Below, piece after piece: positions 33,470-42,323 of a stretch of 64,000 bases of DNA. The stretch's first letter is position 1, and each line of letters begins with the position of its first letter. Below the pieces are notes generated by a model. It did no database searches. It was not told the DNA's origin and saw only the letters and a list, made by a program, of their open reading frames with translations. The DNA is from Streptomyces sp. CB02414 (GTDB lineage: Bacteria > Actinomycetota > Actinomycetes > Streptomycetales > Streptomycetaceae): contig NZ_LIPF01000010.1 of the NCBI RefSeq assembly GCF_001905385.1, positions 62,001 to 126,000 on the forward strand. Reading direction: 5' to 3'. Made by a program: the position numbers and the translations under genes.

Positions 33470-34672
33470 ATGGCCCTGGACGTCGACGCGATCCGCGCGC
33501 AGATACCCGCCCTGAAGTCCGGCTCCGCCCGCTTCGACGCCCCGGGCGGCACCCAGACCCCGCAGCCAGTCATCGACGCCGTCGCCGAGGCACTGGCCCA
33601 TCCGCTGGCCAACAGGGGCCGGACGACCGAGGGCGAGCGCAACGCGGACGGCATCGTCACGGACGCCCGCGGCGCCCTGGCCGACCTGCTGGGCGCCGAC
33701 CCGCGGGGCGTCGTCTTCGGCCGCAGCGCCACCCAGCTCGCCTACGACCTGTCCCGGATGCTCGCCAGGACGTGGGGGCCGGGCGACGAAGTGGTCGTCA
33801 CCCGCCTCGACCACGACTCCAACATCCGGCCCTGGGTCCAGGCGGCCGAGGCGGCCGGCGCGACCGTGCGGTGGGCCGACTTCGACCCCGCCACCGGGGA
33901 ACTGCTTCCCGAGCACATCGAGGCGGTGCTCTCCCCGCGCACCCGGCTGGTCGCGGTGACCGCCGCGTCCAACCTGATCGGCACCGTGCCCGACATGGCG
34001 GCCGTCGCCCGCCTCGCGCACGGCGTCGGCGCGCTGCTGCACGTCGACGCGGTGCACTACGCCTCGCACGCCGTGGTGGACCTGACGGCGCTGGGCGCGG
34101 ACACGCTGGTGTGCTCGCCGTACAAGTTCCTCGGTCCGCACCTGGGAGTGCTGGCGGCCCGGCCGGAGTTCTTGGAGACACTGCGGCCGGACAAGCTGCT
34201 GCCCTCCAGCGACGCCGTCCCCGAGCGCTTCGAGCTGGGCACGCTGCCGTACGAGCTGCTGGCGGGGGCCCGCGCCGCGGTGGACTTCCTCGCGGGTCTG
34301 GAGCCGGACGCGCGCGGCAGCCGCCGGGACCGGCTGGCGGCCTCCTTCGCGGCCCTGGAGACGCACGAGGAGGCGCTGCGCGAGCGCATCGAGCGGGGAC
34401 TGGCGGAACTCCGCGGGATCACCGTGTACTCACGGGCCGCCCGGCGCACCCCGACCCTGCTGTTCACCGTGGCGGGCCTCAGCCCCGCCGAGGTGTACGG
34501 GCGGCTCGCCGAACGCGGGATCGACGCGCCCGCCGGCTCCTTCTACGCCCTGGAGGCCTCGCGCCGGCTGGGACTGGGCGACGAGGGTGCCGTACGCGTG
34601 GGACTCGCGCCGTACACCGACGCCGGCGACGTGGACCGCCTCCTCACCGCGCTGGGCACCCTCGCCCGCTGA
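33470..34672 (+). CDS. Cysteine desulfurase-like class V aminotransferase-fold protein
   Basis: The 400-residue protein is a fold-type I PLP enzyme. VTAASNLIGTVPDM and LLHVDAVHYASHAVVDLTAL lie around the PLP ring, and the Schiff-base lysine is in CSPYKFLGPHLGV. The pattern matches the cysteine desulfurase-like subfamily, whose substrate is not established. ATG 33470 follows GGAGAG closely. It ends 9 bp from the convergent alpha-xylosidase gene. Confidence 0.88.
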   Translation: MALDVDAIRAQIPALKSGSARFDAPGGTQTPQPVIDAVAEALAHPLANRGRTTEGERNADGIVTDARGALADLLGADPRGVVFGRSATQLAYDLSRMLARTWGPGDEVVVTRLDHDSNIRPWVQAAEAAGATVRWADFDPATGELLPEHIEAVLSPRTRLVAVTAASNLIGTVPDMAAVARLAHGVGALLHVDAVHYASHAVVDLTALGADTLVCSPYKFLGPHLGVLAARPEFLETLRPDKLLPSSDAVPERFELGTLPYELLAGARAAVDFLAGLEPDARGSRRDRLAASFAALETHEEALRERIERGLAELRGITVYSRAARRTPTLLFTVAGLSPAEVYGRLAERGIDAPAGSFYALEASRRLGLGDEGAVRVGLAPYTDAGDVDRLLTALGTLAR

Positions 34673-34681
34673 CCCGACGGC

Positions 34682-36952
34682 TCACCCCAGCGGCACCGTC
34701 ACCTCACCGGTGCCCTCCGCGCTCGCCCCGCCCGCGACCCGCACGGTGAACGGGCGGTCGGTGCCGGTCGCGGTGACCCGCAGGACCTCCCCGTCGCGCC
34801 GCACCCGGAAGGTCGCGGCCGGGGTGCCCAGCAGGTCGGGCACGGTGACCTCCGCCCCGTAGCCGGGCCCGGCGGGCGGGTGGACCAGCAGGGTCGGGGC
34901 GTCCAGCCAGTCCCCGTCGGGACGGCTGTCGTCGGCGGCCAGCGGGAGGACGGCGCCCTCACGGACGTACAGCGGCAGGCTGTCGTAGCCGTGCCGTTCG
35001 GTGCGCCAGACGGGGCCGGTGACGCGTTCGCCGGTCAGGAGGTGGGTCCAGGTCCCCTCGGGGAGGTAGACCTCGGCCTCGCCGTCCTCGGTGAAGACCG
35101 GGGCGACCAGCAGGTCGGGGCCGAGCATGTACTGGCGGTCCAGCGTCCGGCAGCCCGGGTCGTGCGGGTACTCCAGGAGCATCGGCCGCATCATGGGCAC
35201 GCCGGTGCGGTGGGCCTCGGCGGCGACGCCGTACAGGTAGGGCATCAGGCGGTGCTTGAGGTGCGTGAAGCGCCGGGCGACGTCGACCGCCTCCTCGCCG
35301 AACTCCCACGGCACCCGGTAGGAGGAGGAGCCGTGCAGGCGGCTGTGCGAGGAGAGCAGTCCGAAGGCCAGCCAGCGCTTGAAGACCGCCTCGTCGGGGG
35401 TGCCCTCGAAGCCGCCGATGTCGTGGCTCCAGAAGCCGAAGCCGCTCAGGGACAGGGACAGGCCGCCCCTGAGCGACTCGGCCATCGCCTCGAAGGACGA
35501 CCAGCAGTCGCCGCCCCAGTGGACGGGGTACTGCTGGCCGCCCGCGGTCGCGGAGCGGGCGAAGAGGACGGCCTCGCCCTGCCCGCGTTCCTTTTCGAGG
35601 AGTTCGAAGACGGTGCGGTTGAAGAGGTGCGTGTAGTAGTTGTGCATCCGCTCCGGGTCGGAGCCGTCGTGCCAGACGACGTCGGTGGGGACGCGTTCGC
35701 CGAAGTCGGTCTTGAAGCAGTCCACGCCCTGGTCGAGCAGCGGCTTGAGCTTCCCGGCGTACCAGTCGCGGGCGGCGGGGCTGGTGAAGTCGACCAGGCC
35801 CATGCCGGCCTGCCACAGGTCCCACTGCCAGATGTCGCCGTCCGGCCGGCGCACCAGGTGCCCGAGGGCGGCGGCCTCGTCGAAGAGCGGGGACTTCTGG
35901 GCGATGTAGGGGTTGATCCAGGCGCTGATCCTCAGGCCCTTGGCCTTGAGCCGCGCGAGCATGCCGTCCGGGTCGGGGAAGACGTCCGGGTCCCACTGGA
36001 AGTCGCACCACTGGTACTCGCGCATCCAGAAGCAGTCGAAGTGGAAGACGGTCAGCGGGATGCCGCGCTCGGCCATGCCGTCGACGAACGACGTCACCGT
36101 GTGCTCGTCGTACGACGTGGTGAAGGACGTGGTGAGCCAGAGACCGAAGGACCAGGCGGGCGGCAGTGCGGGGCGGCCGGTGAGGGCGGTGTAGCGGGTG
36201 AGGACGTCCTTGGGGGTGGGGCCGGCGACGACGTAGTACTCCAGCGTCTGGTCCTCGACGCTGAACTGCACCTGTCCGACGGACTCCGAGCCGACCTCGA
36301 AGGAGACGGCTCCGGGGTGGTTGACGAAGACGCCGTAGCCGCGTGAGGAGAGATAGAACGGGATGTTCTTGTAGGCCTGTTCGCTGCTGGTGCCGCCGTC
36401 GGCCTGCCACATGTCGACGACCTGGCCGTTCTTGACGAACGGGGTGAAGCGCTCGCCGAGGCCGTAGACCTGCTCGCCGACGCCGAGGGAGAGGCGGCCC
36501 AGCATGTGGTGGGCGCCGTCGCCGGTGGTGGCGAACGCGGTGCTCTTGGCGTTGGCTCGGGTCAGTTCGCGTCCGTCCGCGTCGTGGAAGGTGAGGCCCC
36601 AGGGGCCCTCGCGGTCCAGGCGGAGACTCAGCGGGCCGCTGGTCAGCTCGGTGACGGTGCCGTCCTGGCGCACCGTGCCGGCACCGTCCGCGTCGGCCGC
36701 GAGGGCGAAGTCGGGGCCGGGCCGGCGCTTGCCGGCGTGGTGGGTGACGCGGACGCCGATGACGCCCTCGGCGGGAGAGAAGCATTCGACCGTGAGGAGC
36801 GGCGCGTTGAGCGTGTCACCCCTGCGCGTCACCTTCTTCACGGCGGCATGGGCGGTGAAGCGCTTCGATTCGGGGCGCACGTCGCGCACTTCGGTGGCGT
36901 ACGAGATCTGCACGCCCTCACGGATGAGCCAGAAGCCGTCGGTGAACTTCAT
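34682..36952 (-). CDS. yicI: GH31 alpha-xylosidase, YicI type
   Basis: The 756-residue enzyme matches E. coli YicI in length and alignment. The catalytic nucleophile falls at D416 in KTDFGE and the acid/base at D482 in HWGGDCW, the same numbers as YicI, and SHDIGGFEG and SSHSRLHG follow. It should release alpha-xylose from isoprimeverose-type and xyloglucan oligosaccharides from the non-reducing end. ATG 36952 follows GAGGAAG; the frame extends to 37135 without homology. It is divergent from an ABC sugar operon ending in beta-glucosidase, which would complete oligosaccharide breakdown. Confidence 0.93.
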   Translation of the reverse strand: MKFTDGFWLIREGVQISYATEVRDVRPESKRFTAHAAVKKVTRRGDTLNAPLLTVECFSPAEGVIGVRVTHHAGKRRPGPDFALAADADGAGTVRQDGTVTELTSGPLSLRLDREGPWGLTFHDADGRELTRANAKSTAFATTGDGAHHMLGRLSLGVGEQVYGLGERFTPFVKNGQVVDMWQADGGTSSEQAYKNIPFYLSSRGYGVFVNHPGAVSFEVGSESVGQVQFSVEDQTLEYYVVAGPTPKDVLTRYTALTGRPALPPAWSFGLWLTTSFTTSYDEHTVTSFVDGMAERGIPLTVFHFDCFWMREYQWCDFQWDPDVFPDPDGMLARLKAKGLRISAWINPYIAQKSPLFDEAAALGHLVRRPDGDIWQWDLWQAGMGLVDFTSPAARDWYAGKLKPLLDQGVDCFKTDFGERVPTDVVWHDGSDPERMHNYYTHLFNRTVFELLEKERGQGEAVLFARSATAGGQQYPVHWGGDCWSSFEAMAESLRGGLSLSLSGFGFWSHDIGGFEGTPDEAVFKRWLAFGLLSSHSRLHGSSSYRVPWEFGEEAVDVARRFTHLKHRLMPYLYGVAAEAHRTGVPMMRPMLLEYPHDPGCRTLDRQYMLGPDLLVAPVFTEDGEAEVYLPEGTWTHLLTGERVTGPVWRTERHGYDSLPLYVREGAVLPLAADDSRPDGDWLDAPTLLVHPPAGPGYGAEVTVPDLLGTPAATFRVRRDGEVLRVTATGTDRPFTVRVAGGASAEGTGEVTVPLG

Positions 36953-37010
36953 GATCTTCCTCGGATGGGACGGGAGCTGTCGGATGGGCGAACGGGGACC
37001 GTCCCGCAGC

Positions 37011-37030
37011 GTTTTGATCGTACACAAAAC
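37011..37030. promoter_or_regulatory. Inverted repeat between yicI and ABC operon
   Basis: GTTTTG (37011-37016) and CAAAAC (37025-37030) form an exact inverted repeat with 8 bp between. Related motifs ACACAAAACAAA at 37022-37033 and ACACCAAACAAA at 37178-37189 sit on either side of the divergent promoters. TGAC-N6-GTCA at 37162-37175 is another weak palindrome. They may be sites for the ROK regulator. Confidence 0.55.
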
Positions 37031-37235
37031 AAATCCGGCCACCGAGGGGCCGCGACGGCCCTCACCGCTCTGATCAGGCACGATTACCGACGAGAACAAT
37101 CTCTTCACGCCACGGAACGAAGAGATCGGGGCCACTTTCCTCTAGCGCGGCAGCACCCTCGTGACGTATTAGTCATCACACCAAACAAAACGGTCCGGCG
37201 ACGAAGCCGGACGGTACGACAGCAAGGGCCGCACC

Positions 37236-38522
37236 ATGTCGAAGCGCTTCACCTCGCTCGCCTTGACAGCACACCCTCCTGCCGCCGGGCACCACGGGCG
37301 AGGACGCTCACGCCGAGTCGTCGCCCCGGTCGCCGCCGTCTGTGTCCTGGTCGCCGGGGCCGCGCTCACCGGCTGCGGACAGCAGCGGGACCCCGACGTG
37401 TACACCGTGCTGAACTCCTCGACCGACGAGTCCTACCACCGCTGGGACGCGGAGGCGATGGCCCGCTGCGGCGAGCGGCTGGGCATCACCGTCGAGCAGC
37501 AGAGCGTCCCGGCCTCGCAGGTGATGACGAAGGCGCTGCGCATGGCCTCGTCCAAGTCGCTGCCCGACATCGTGCAGTTCGACGCGTCCGAGATGCCGAC
37601 CTTCGCCGACGCGGGCGGCCTGACCGACCTGCGGTCCCTCGGGCTGAGCACCGAGGACATCCCCCAGGGCATCGTCGACTTCGGCTCGTACCAGGGGACG
37701 TACTACGGCGCCGCCCGGTCGGTGAACACGCTGGCGCTCTTCTACAACAAGGACGTGCTCGACGAGGCCGGCGTCGCGGTGCCCACCACCTGGGCGGAAC
37801 TGCGGGAGACCGCGAAGGAGCTCACCCGGGGCAAGCGGTACGGCCTGGCGCTGAGCGCGGGCGGCGCGGAGGACGGCGTCTTCCAGTTCCTGCCGTTCAT
37901 GTGGTCCAACGGCGGTGACGAGACCGATCTGGACGGTCCGCGGGTCGTGGAGGCGTTGGACTACTGGAAGGGCCTGCTCGGGGACGGCTCGCTGTCGAAG
38001 TCGACGGTCAACTGGACGCAGGCGGACGTCAACGACCAGTTCATGGCCGGCAACGCGGCGATGATGATCAACGGTCCGTGGCAGGTGGAGACCCTCAACA
38101 GCGACAAGTCCCTGCACTGGGGCATCGCGCCGATCCCGGTGCCCGAGGCCGGCGCGGACTCGGTCGGACCGCTGGGCGGTGCCGTGCTCACCGTGCCGGA
38201 CACCGGTGACGAGGCACGGGAGAAGACCGCCGGGAAGATCGTCGCGTGTCTGTCGAGCGAGCAGGAGCAGCTGACGTACGCGCTCAACAGCTGGATGGTC
38301 CCGGCCAACGCCGAGGCCGCCGCGGTCTGGCGCGAGAAGGTGCCGGAGCTGGACTCCCTCGCCGACCAGGTGGCCGTCGCCCGGTCCCGGACGGCGAAGC
38401 TCGGCGCCGGCTGGTCGAGCGTGTCGCTCGCCCTGCAGAGCGCCTTCCAGTCCGCCCTGACCGGCCAGTCCAGTGAGACCGCCCTGAAGCGCGCCCAGCA
38501 GCGGGCCACGAGCGGGAACTGA
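37236..38522 (+). CDS. ABC sugar transporter substrate-binding lipoprotein
   Basis: The 428-residue protein has a long N-region and a lipobox LTGC with the lipidated C47, so it is a membrane-anchored binding protein. The rest matches family 1 sugar-binding proteins: PDIVQFDASEMPTFADAGGL, VNTLALFYNKDVLDEAGV, and FMAGNAAMMINGPWQ. It delivers oligosaccharide to the two permeases that follow. GTG or ATG at 37236 follows GGGCCGCACC; a ribosome site is weak. No ATPase is encoded nearby; in Streptomyces the shared MsiK ATPase serves such importers. Confidence 0.9.
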   Translation: MSKRFTSLALTAHPPAAGHHGRGRSRRVVAPVAAVCVLVAGAALTGCGQQRDPDVYTVLNSSTDESYHRWDAEAMARCGERLGITVEQQSVPASQVMTKALRMASSKSLPDIVQFDASEMPTFADAGGLTDLRSLGLSTEDIPQGIVDFGSYQGTYYGAARSVNTLALFYNKDVLDEAGVAVPTTWAELRETAKELTRGKRYGLALSAGGAEDGVFQFLPFMWSNGGDETDLDGPRVVEALDYWKGLLGDGSLSKSTVNWTQADVNDQFMAGNAAMMINGPWQVETLNSDKSLHWGIAPIPVPEAGADSVGPLGGAVLTVPDTGDEAREKTAGKIVACLSSEQEQLTYALNSWMVPANAEAAAVWREKVPELDSLADQVAVARSRTAKLGAGWSSVSLALQSAFQSALTGQSSETALKRAQQRATSGN

Positions 38523-38533
38523 GGTACGCGCCC

Positions 38534-39487
38534 ATGACCACGTCCACCGTCACCGCACAGCCGCCCGCGAAGGCCCCCGAGCCCGCCGCGGCTCCCGATC
38601 CGGCCCGGATCGCGCGCCGGCGCCGGCTCGCCCAGTGGGGGTTCGTCGCCCCCGCCGTCGTCTTCATGCTGCTCTTCTTCGGCTTCCCGCTCGTCCGCAA
38701 CGTCGTGATGAGCTTCCAGCACTACACGCCGAAGACGTTCTTCACCGGTGAGGCCCCCTTCAACGGCGCCGACAACTGGTCGAACGTCTTCCACGACGCG
38801 CTCTTCGGCAAGGCGCTGTGGCACACGCTCGTCTTCACCGCGGGCTCGCTGCTCGGGCAGTTCTGCATCGGCATGGCGCTGGCGGTCTTCTTCAGCCGCC
38901 GGTTCCCGCTGAACGGGGTGCTGCGCTCGCTGATCCTGCTGCCCTGGCTGGTGCCCATGGTGGTGTCCGGCATCGTGTGGCGGCGCATCCTCGACCAGGA
39001 CACCGGCGTCCTCAACTCCTTCCTGGACACCATCGGCATCGGCGGTCACACGCCCTGGCTGACCAGCCCCGAGATGGCGCTGCTCTCGGTCATCCTGGTC
39101 AACATCTGGATCGGCATCCCGTTCAACATGGTCATCCTGTACGGCGGTCTCCAGGAGATCCCGAAGGAACTGCACGAGGCTGCCGCGCTGGACGGCGCCT
39201 CGGCGTGGCGGACCTTCCGGTCGGTCACCCTGCCGGTGCTCAAGCCGGTCATCACGGTGGTGCTCGTGCTCGGCTTCATGTCGACGGTCAAGATCCTCGA
39301 CCTGATCCTCGCCCTCACCGACGGCGGCCCGGCCGACGCCACCCAGACGCTGGGCACACTCACCTACCAGAACTCCTTCGTCCAGCTGGACTTCGGCGCG
39401 GGCGCCGTGGTCGGCAACGTGCTCATCCTGATCTCCGCGGTGTTCGCGGTGTTCTACCTGCGGGCCAACCGCACCGAGGGGAAGTGA
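38534..39487 (+). CDS. ABC sugar transporter permease (MalF type)
   Basis: The 317-residue inner-membrane permease has six hydrophobic segments and the conserved EAA loop EAAALDGASAWRTFRSVTLP at about residues 215-235, which contacts the ATPase. The N-terminal Pro/Ala tail of 30 residues is usual for this type. It follows the binding-protein gene by 11 bp and precedes the second permease by 6 bp, so the three are one operon. Confidence 0.92.
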   Translation: MTTSTVTAQPPAKAPEPAAAPDPARIARRRRLAQWGFVAPAVVFMLLFFGFPLVRNVVMSFQHYTPKTFFTGEAPFNGADNWSNVFHDALFGKALWHTLVFTAGSLLGQFCIGMALAVFFSRRFPLNGVLRSLILLPWLVPMVVSGIVWRRILDQDTGVLNSFLDTIGIGGHTPWLTSPEMALLSVILVNIWIGIPFNMVILYGGLQEIPKELHEAAALDGASAWRTFRSVTLPVLKPVITVVLVLGFMSTVKILDLILALTDGGPADATQTLGTLTYQNSFVQLDFGAGAVVGNVLILISAVFAVFYLRANRTEGK

Positions 39488-39493
39488 CCGACG

Positions 39494-40321
39494 ATGGCCA
39501 CCCACACGCCCACCGCGTCCCGGCGCCGCTGGGGCTCCACCGTCGCCGGTGTGCTCGTCCTCGCGGTGATGCTGTTCCCGCTGTACTGGATGCTCAACAC
39601 CGCGCTCCAGCCGGAGTCGGGGCTGCTGAAGGTCGACCCGGTGCCGGGGAGCCTGGACCTGTCCGGTTTCTCGAAGGCCATCAGCGACCAGGGCGGGCAC
39701 CTGCTGACGTCGCTCGCGGTGTCGCTCGGCGCGGTCGCCATCTGCCTGCTGATCTCGGCGCCGGCGGCGTACGGGCTGGCGCGGTTCGGGCTGCGCGGCT
39801 CGCGCACCATCGTGTTCGGCACGCTGATCACCCAGATGGTGCCGGGCATCGTCATCGCCAACGCGCTCTACAACTCGTACGTCGACCTCGGCCTGGTCAA
39901 CTCCTACTTCGGCCTGATGCTGGCGGACGCCTCGCTGGGCATCCCGTTCTCGATCGTGCTGATGCGCTCGTTCATGGTGTCGATCCCGGGGGAGGTGATC
40001 GAGGCCGCGCAGATCGACGGCGCGGGGCCGGTGCGGACGTTCGTGCGGGTGGTGCTGCCGATGAGCCGCAACTCCCTGATCACGTCGGGGCTGTTCGCGT
40101 TCCTGTTCTCGTGGAGCGACTTCATGTTCGCGCTCACCCTGAACACGACCGACGAGGTCAAGCCCATCACCCTGGGCATCTACCAGTACATCGGCGCGCA
40201 CGTCGGCGACTGGGGCTCGGTGATGGCCGCCTCCGTGCTCTCCGCGGTGCCGGCGGCGATCCTGCTCGTCCTCGCCCAGAAGTACATCGCCGCCGGGATC
40301 ACCGGCGGTTCCGTCAAGTGA
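39494..40321 (+). CDS. ABC sugar transporter permease (MalG type)
   Basis: The 275-residue permease has six hydrophobic segments and the EAA loop EVIEAAQIDGAGPVRTFVRVVLP at about residues 165-187. It pairs with the MalF-type permease to form the channel. GAGGGGAAGTGACCGACG lies before ATG 39494, overlapping the previous gene's end. The beta-glucosidase start is 40 bp downstream. Confidence 0.92.
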   Translation: MATHTPTASRRRWGSTVAGVLVLAVMLFPLYWMLNTALQPESGLLKVDPVPGSLDLSGFSKAISDQGGHLLTSLAVSLGAVAICLLISAPAAYGLARFGLRGSRTIVFGTLITQMVPGIVIANALYNSYVDLGLVNSYFGLMLADASLGIPFSIVLMRSFMVSIPGEVIEAAQIDGAGPVRTFVRVVLPMSRNSLITSGLFAFLFSWSDFMFALTLNTTDEVKPITLGIYQYIGAHVGDWGSVMAASVLSAVPAAILLVLAQKYIAAGITGGSVK

Positions 40322-40361
40322 CTCAAGTGACCATTGCCGTACAGGAGATGAGCAGCACAGC

Positions 40362-41744
40362 ATGAGCGAGTACCCCGGCTTCCCGCCCGGTTTCGTCTTC
40401 GGCGCCGCGACCGCCTCGTACCAGATCGAGGGCGCGGCCCGCCAGGACGGCCGCGGCCCGTCGATCTGGGACACCTACAGCCACACGCCCGGCCTGGTCG
40501 TGAACGGCGACACCGGCGACGTGGCCTGCGACCACTACCACCGCTACCGCGAGGACGTGGCGCTGCTGCGGGACCTGGGCGTGGACTCCTACCGCTTCTC
40601 GATCGCCTGGCCACGCGTCGTGCCGGACGGGTCGGGCGCGGTGAACCCGAAGGGCCTGGACTTCTACTCCCGCCTGGTCGACGAACTGCTCGCGGCGGGC
40701 ATCGAACCGGCCGCCACCCTGTACCACTGGGACCTGCCGCAGGCCCTGGAGGACCGGGGCGGCTGGCGGGTGCGGGAGACGGCGGAGCGCTTCGCCGAGT
40801 ACACGGCCGTGGTCGCCGAGCACCTGGGCGACCGCGTACCGCGCTGGATCACCCTCAACGAGCCGTGGTGCAGCGCCTTCCTCGGCTACTCGGTGGGCCG
40901 GCACGCGCCGGGCGCCAAGGAGGGCCGGTCCGCGCTGGCCGCCGCCCACCACCTGCTGGTCGGACACGGTCTGGCGGTGAAGGCCCTGCGGGCAGCCGGT
41001 GTGCGCGAGGTCGGTATCACGCTCAACCTGGACCGCAACCTCCCGGCCACCGACTCCCCCGCCGACCTGGCGGCCGTGGTCCGCGCGGACACGCAGCACA
41101 ACCTGGTGTGGACCGAGCCGATCCTCGCGGGCCGCTACCCGGCCACCGAGGAGGAGACCTGGGGCGAGCTGATCACCGGCGTGGACTTCCGCCGCGACGG
41201 CGACCTGGGGCTGATCTCGCAGCCGCTGGACTTCCTCGGCGTCAACTACTACCGGCCGATCGTGGTCGCCGGCGCCCCGCACCGCGAGAGCGACCCGGCG
41301 CGGCGGGTGGCGACGGACAACCGCTACGAGGAGGTACGGCTGCCCGGCGTCCGCGAGACGGCGATGGGCTGGCCGGTCGTCCCCGACAGCTTCACCGAGC
41401 TGCTGGTGCGGCTGAAGAAGCAGTACGGGGACGCGCTGCCGCCCGTCCACATCACGGAGAACGGCTCGGCCGAGGACGACGCCCCCGCCGCCGACGGCAC
41501 GGTCCACGACGCCGACCGCGTCGCCTACCTGCGCGACCACCTCACCGCGCTGCGGGCGGCGATCGACGCGGGCGTGGACGTGCGCGGGTACTACGTGTGG
41601 TCGCTGCTGGACAACTTCGAGTGGGCGTACGGCTACGACAAGCGCTTCGGCATCGTCCGCGTCGACTACGGGACACAGGAGCGCACACCGAAGGACAGCT
41701 ACCGCTGGTACCGGGAGATGATCGCCGCGAACAACGGGGGGTGA
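40362..41744 (+). CDS. GH1 beta-glucosidase
   Basis: The 460-residue enzyme has the GH1 acid/base E167 in TLNEPW and nucleophile E366 in ITENGS, plus FSIAWPRV and VWSLLDNFEWAYGY near the C-terminus. GH1 enzymes hydrolyse beta-linked glucosides or galactosides in the cytoplasm. Together with the ABC importer and the alpha-xylosidase it would degrade xylose-substituted gluco-oligosaccharides. ATG 40362 follows GGAGATGAGCAGCACAGC. A hairpin and then the tandem repeat region follow the stop. Confidence 0.93.
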   Translation: MSEYPGFPPGFVFGAATASYQIEGAARQDGRGPSIWDTYSHTPGLVVNGDTGDVACDHYHRYREDVALLRDLGVDSYRFSIAWPRVVPDGSGAVNPKGLDFYSRLVDELLAAGIEPAATLYHWDLPQALEDRGGWRVRETAERFAEYTAVVAEHLGDRVPRWITLNEPWCSAFLGYSVGRHAPGAKEGRSALAAAHHLLVGHGLAVKALRAAGVREVGITLNLDRNLPATDSPADLAAVVRADTQHNLVWTEPILAGRYPATEEETWGELITGVDFRRDGDLGLISQPLDFLGVNYYRPIVVAGAPHRESDPARRVATDNRYEEVRLPGVRETAMGWPVVPDSFTELLVRLKKQYGDALPPVHITENGSAEDDAPAADGTVHDADRVAYLRDHLTALRAAIDAGVDVRGYYVWSLLDNFEWAYGYDKRFGIVRVDYGTQERTPKDSYRWYREMIAANNGG

Positions 41745-41797
41745 CGCCGCGACGCGGGGACCGCCGGGCCGCGGCTCCCGTGGACGACCCCGTCAGC

Positions 41798-41835
41798 CCG
41801 CCCCACCGCTCGGCGTACGCCGCCCGGTGGGGCGG
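41798..41835 (+). terminator. Terminator hairpin after beta-glucosidase gene
   Basis: CCGCCCCACCG (41798-41808) pairs exactly with CGGTGGGGCGG (41825-41835) around a 16-nt loop that itself contains the palindrome GGCGTACGCC. It is 54 bp after the beta-glucosidase stop. Its sequence resembles the ROK gene end seen in the repeats, so it may be a diverged partial copy. Confidence 0.7.
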
Positions 41836-41860
41836 TGGGCATCCGGCCGCGGCCTCCACG

Positions 41861-42323
41861 TCAGCCACCCTCGCCCCCGTCAGCCGCCGCCCCGCCCGGC
41901 ATACGCCACCGGGTCGGCCAACACCTCCCGGACAGCCGCGCCGGCCGCACGATCGCCGCGAACCGCCGCAGGTGACACCGAGGCGGGGCCCTCCGGCCGC
42001 ACGCAGCCCTCGCGTCAGCCACCCCCGGCTCCGTCAGCCGCCCTCCCGCCCGGCATACGCCACCGGGTCGGCCAACACCTCCCGGACAGCCGCGCCGGCC
42101 GCACGATCGCCGCGAACCGCCGCAGGTGACACCGAGGCGGGGGCCCTCCGGCCGCACGCAGCCCTCGCGTCAGCCACCCCCGGCTCCGTCAGCCGCCCTC
42201 CCGCCCGGCATACGCCACCGGGTCGGCCAACACCTCGCGGACGATCGTGCCGGCCGCGCCCCGGGCCGCGTCGCCGAGGGGCGAGGAGGCCCGCAGCCGC
42301 TTGCCGTCCTCCTGCCACAGACC
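41861..42323 (-). repeat. 154/155-bp tandem repeat containing the ROK gene 3' end
   Basis: Three copies start at 41861, 42015 and 42170. Each contains the segment encoding VREVLADPVAYAGR...G-stop of the ROK gene on the minus strand. The third copy runs on into the intact gene and the first two are noncoding remnants between convergent genes. Copies 1 and 2 match over nearly their full length; copy 2 differs by one extra G and a few bases. Copy 1 reads GRGGG instead of GREGG at its end. The third copy's match to the others fades after about 42240, inside the gene. Confidence 0.85.

Noticed and set aside
37961..40474. 837-residue minus-strand open frame opposite the ABC permeases
   Set aside because: Arg/Asp/His-rich shadow of the permease genes with no hydrophobic structure.
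41861..42157. 98-residue minus-strand frame in the tandem repeat
   Set aside because: It is in another frame from the ROK gene end that the repeat copies; explained by the duplication.
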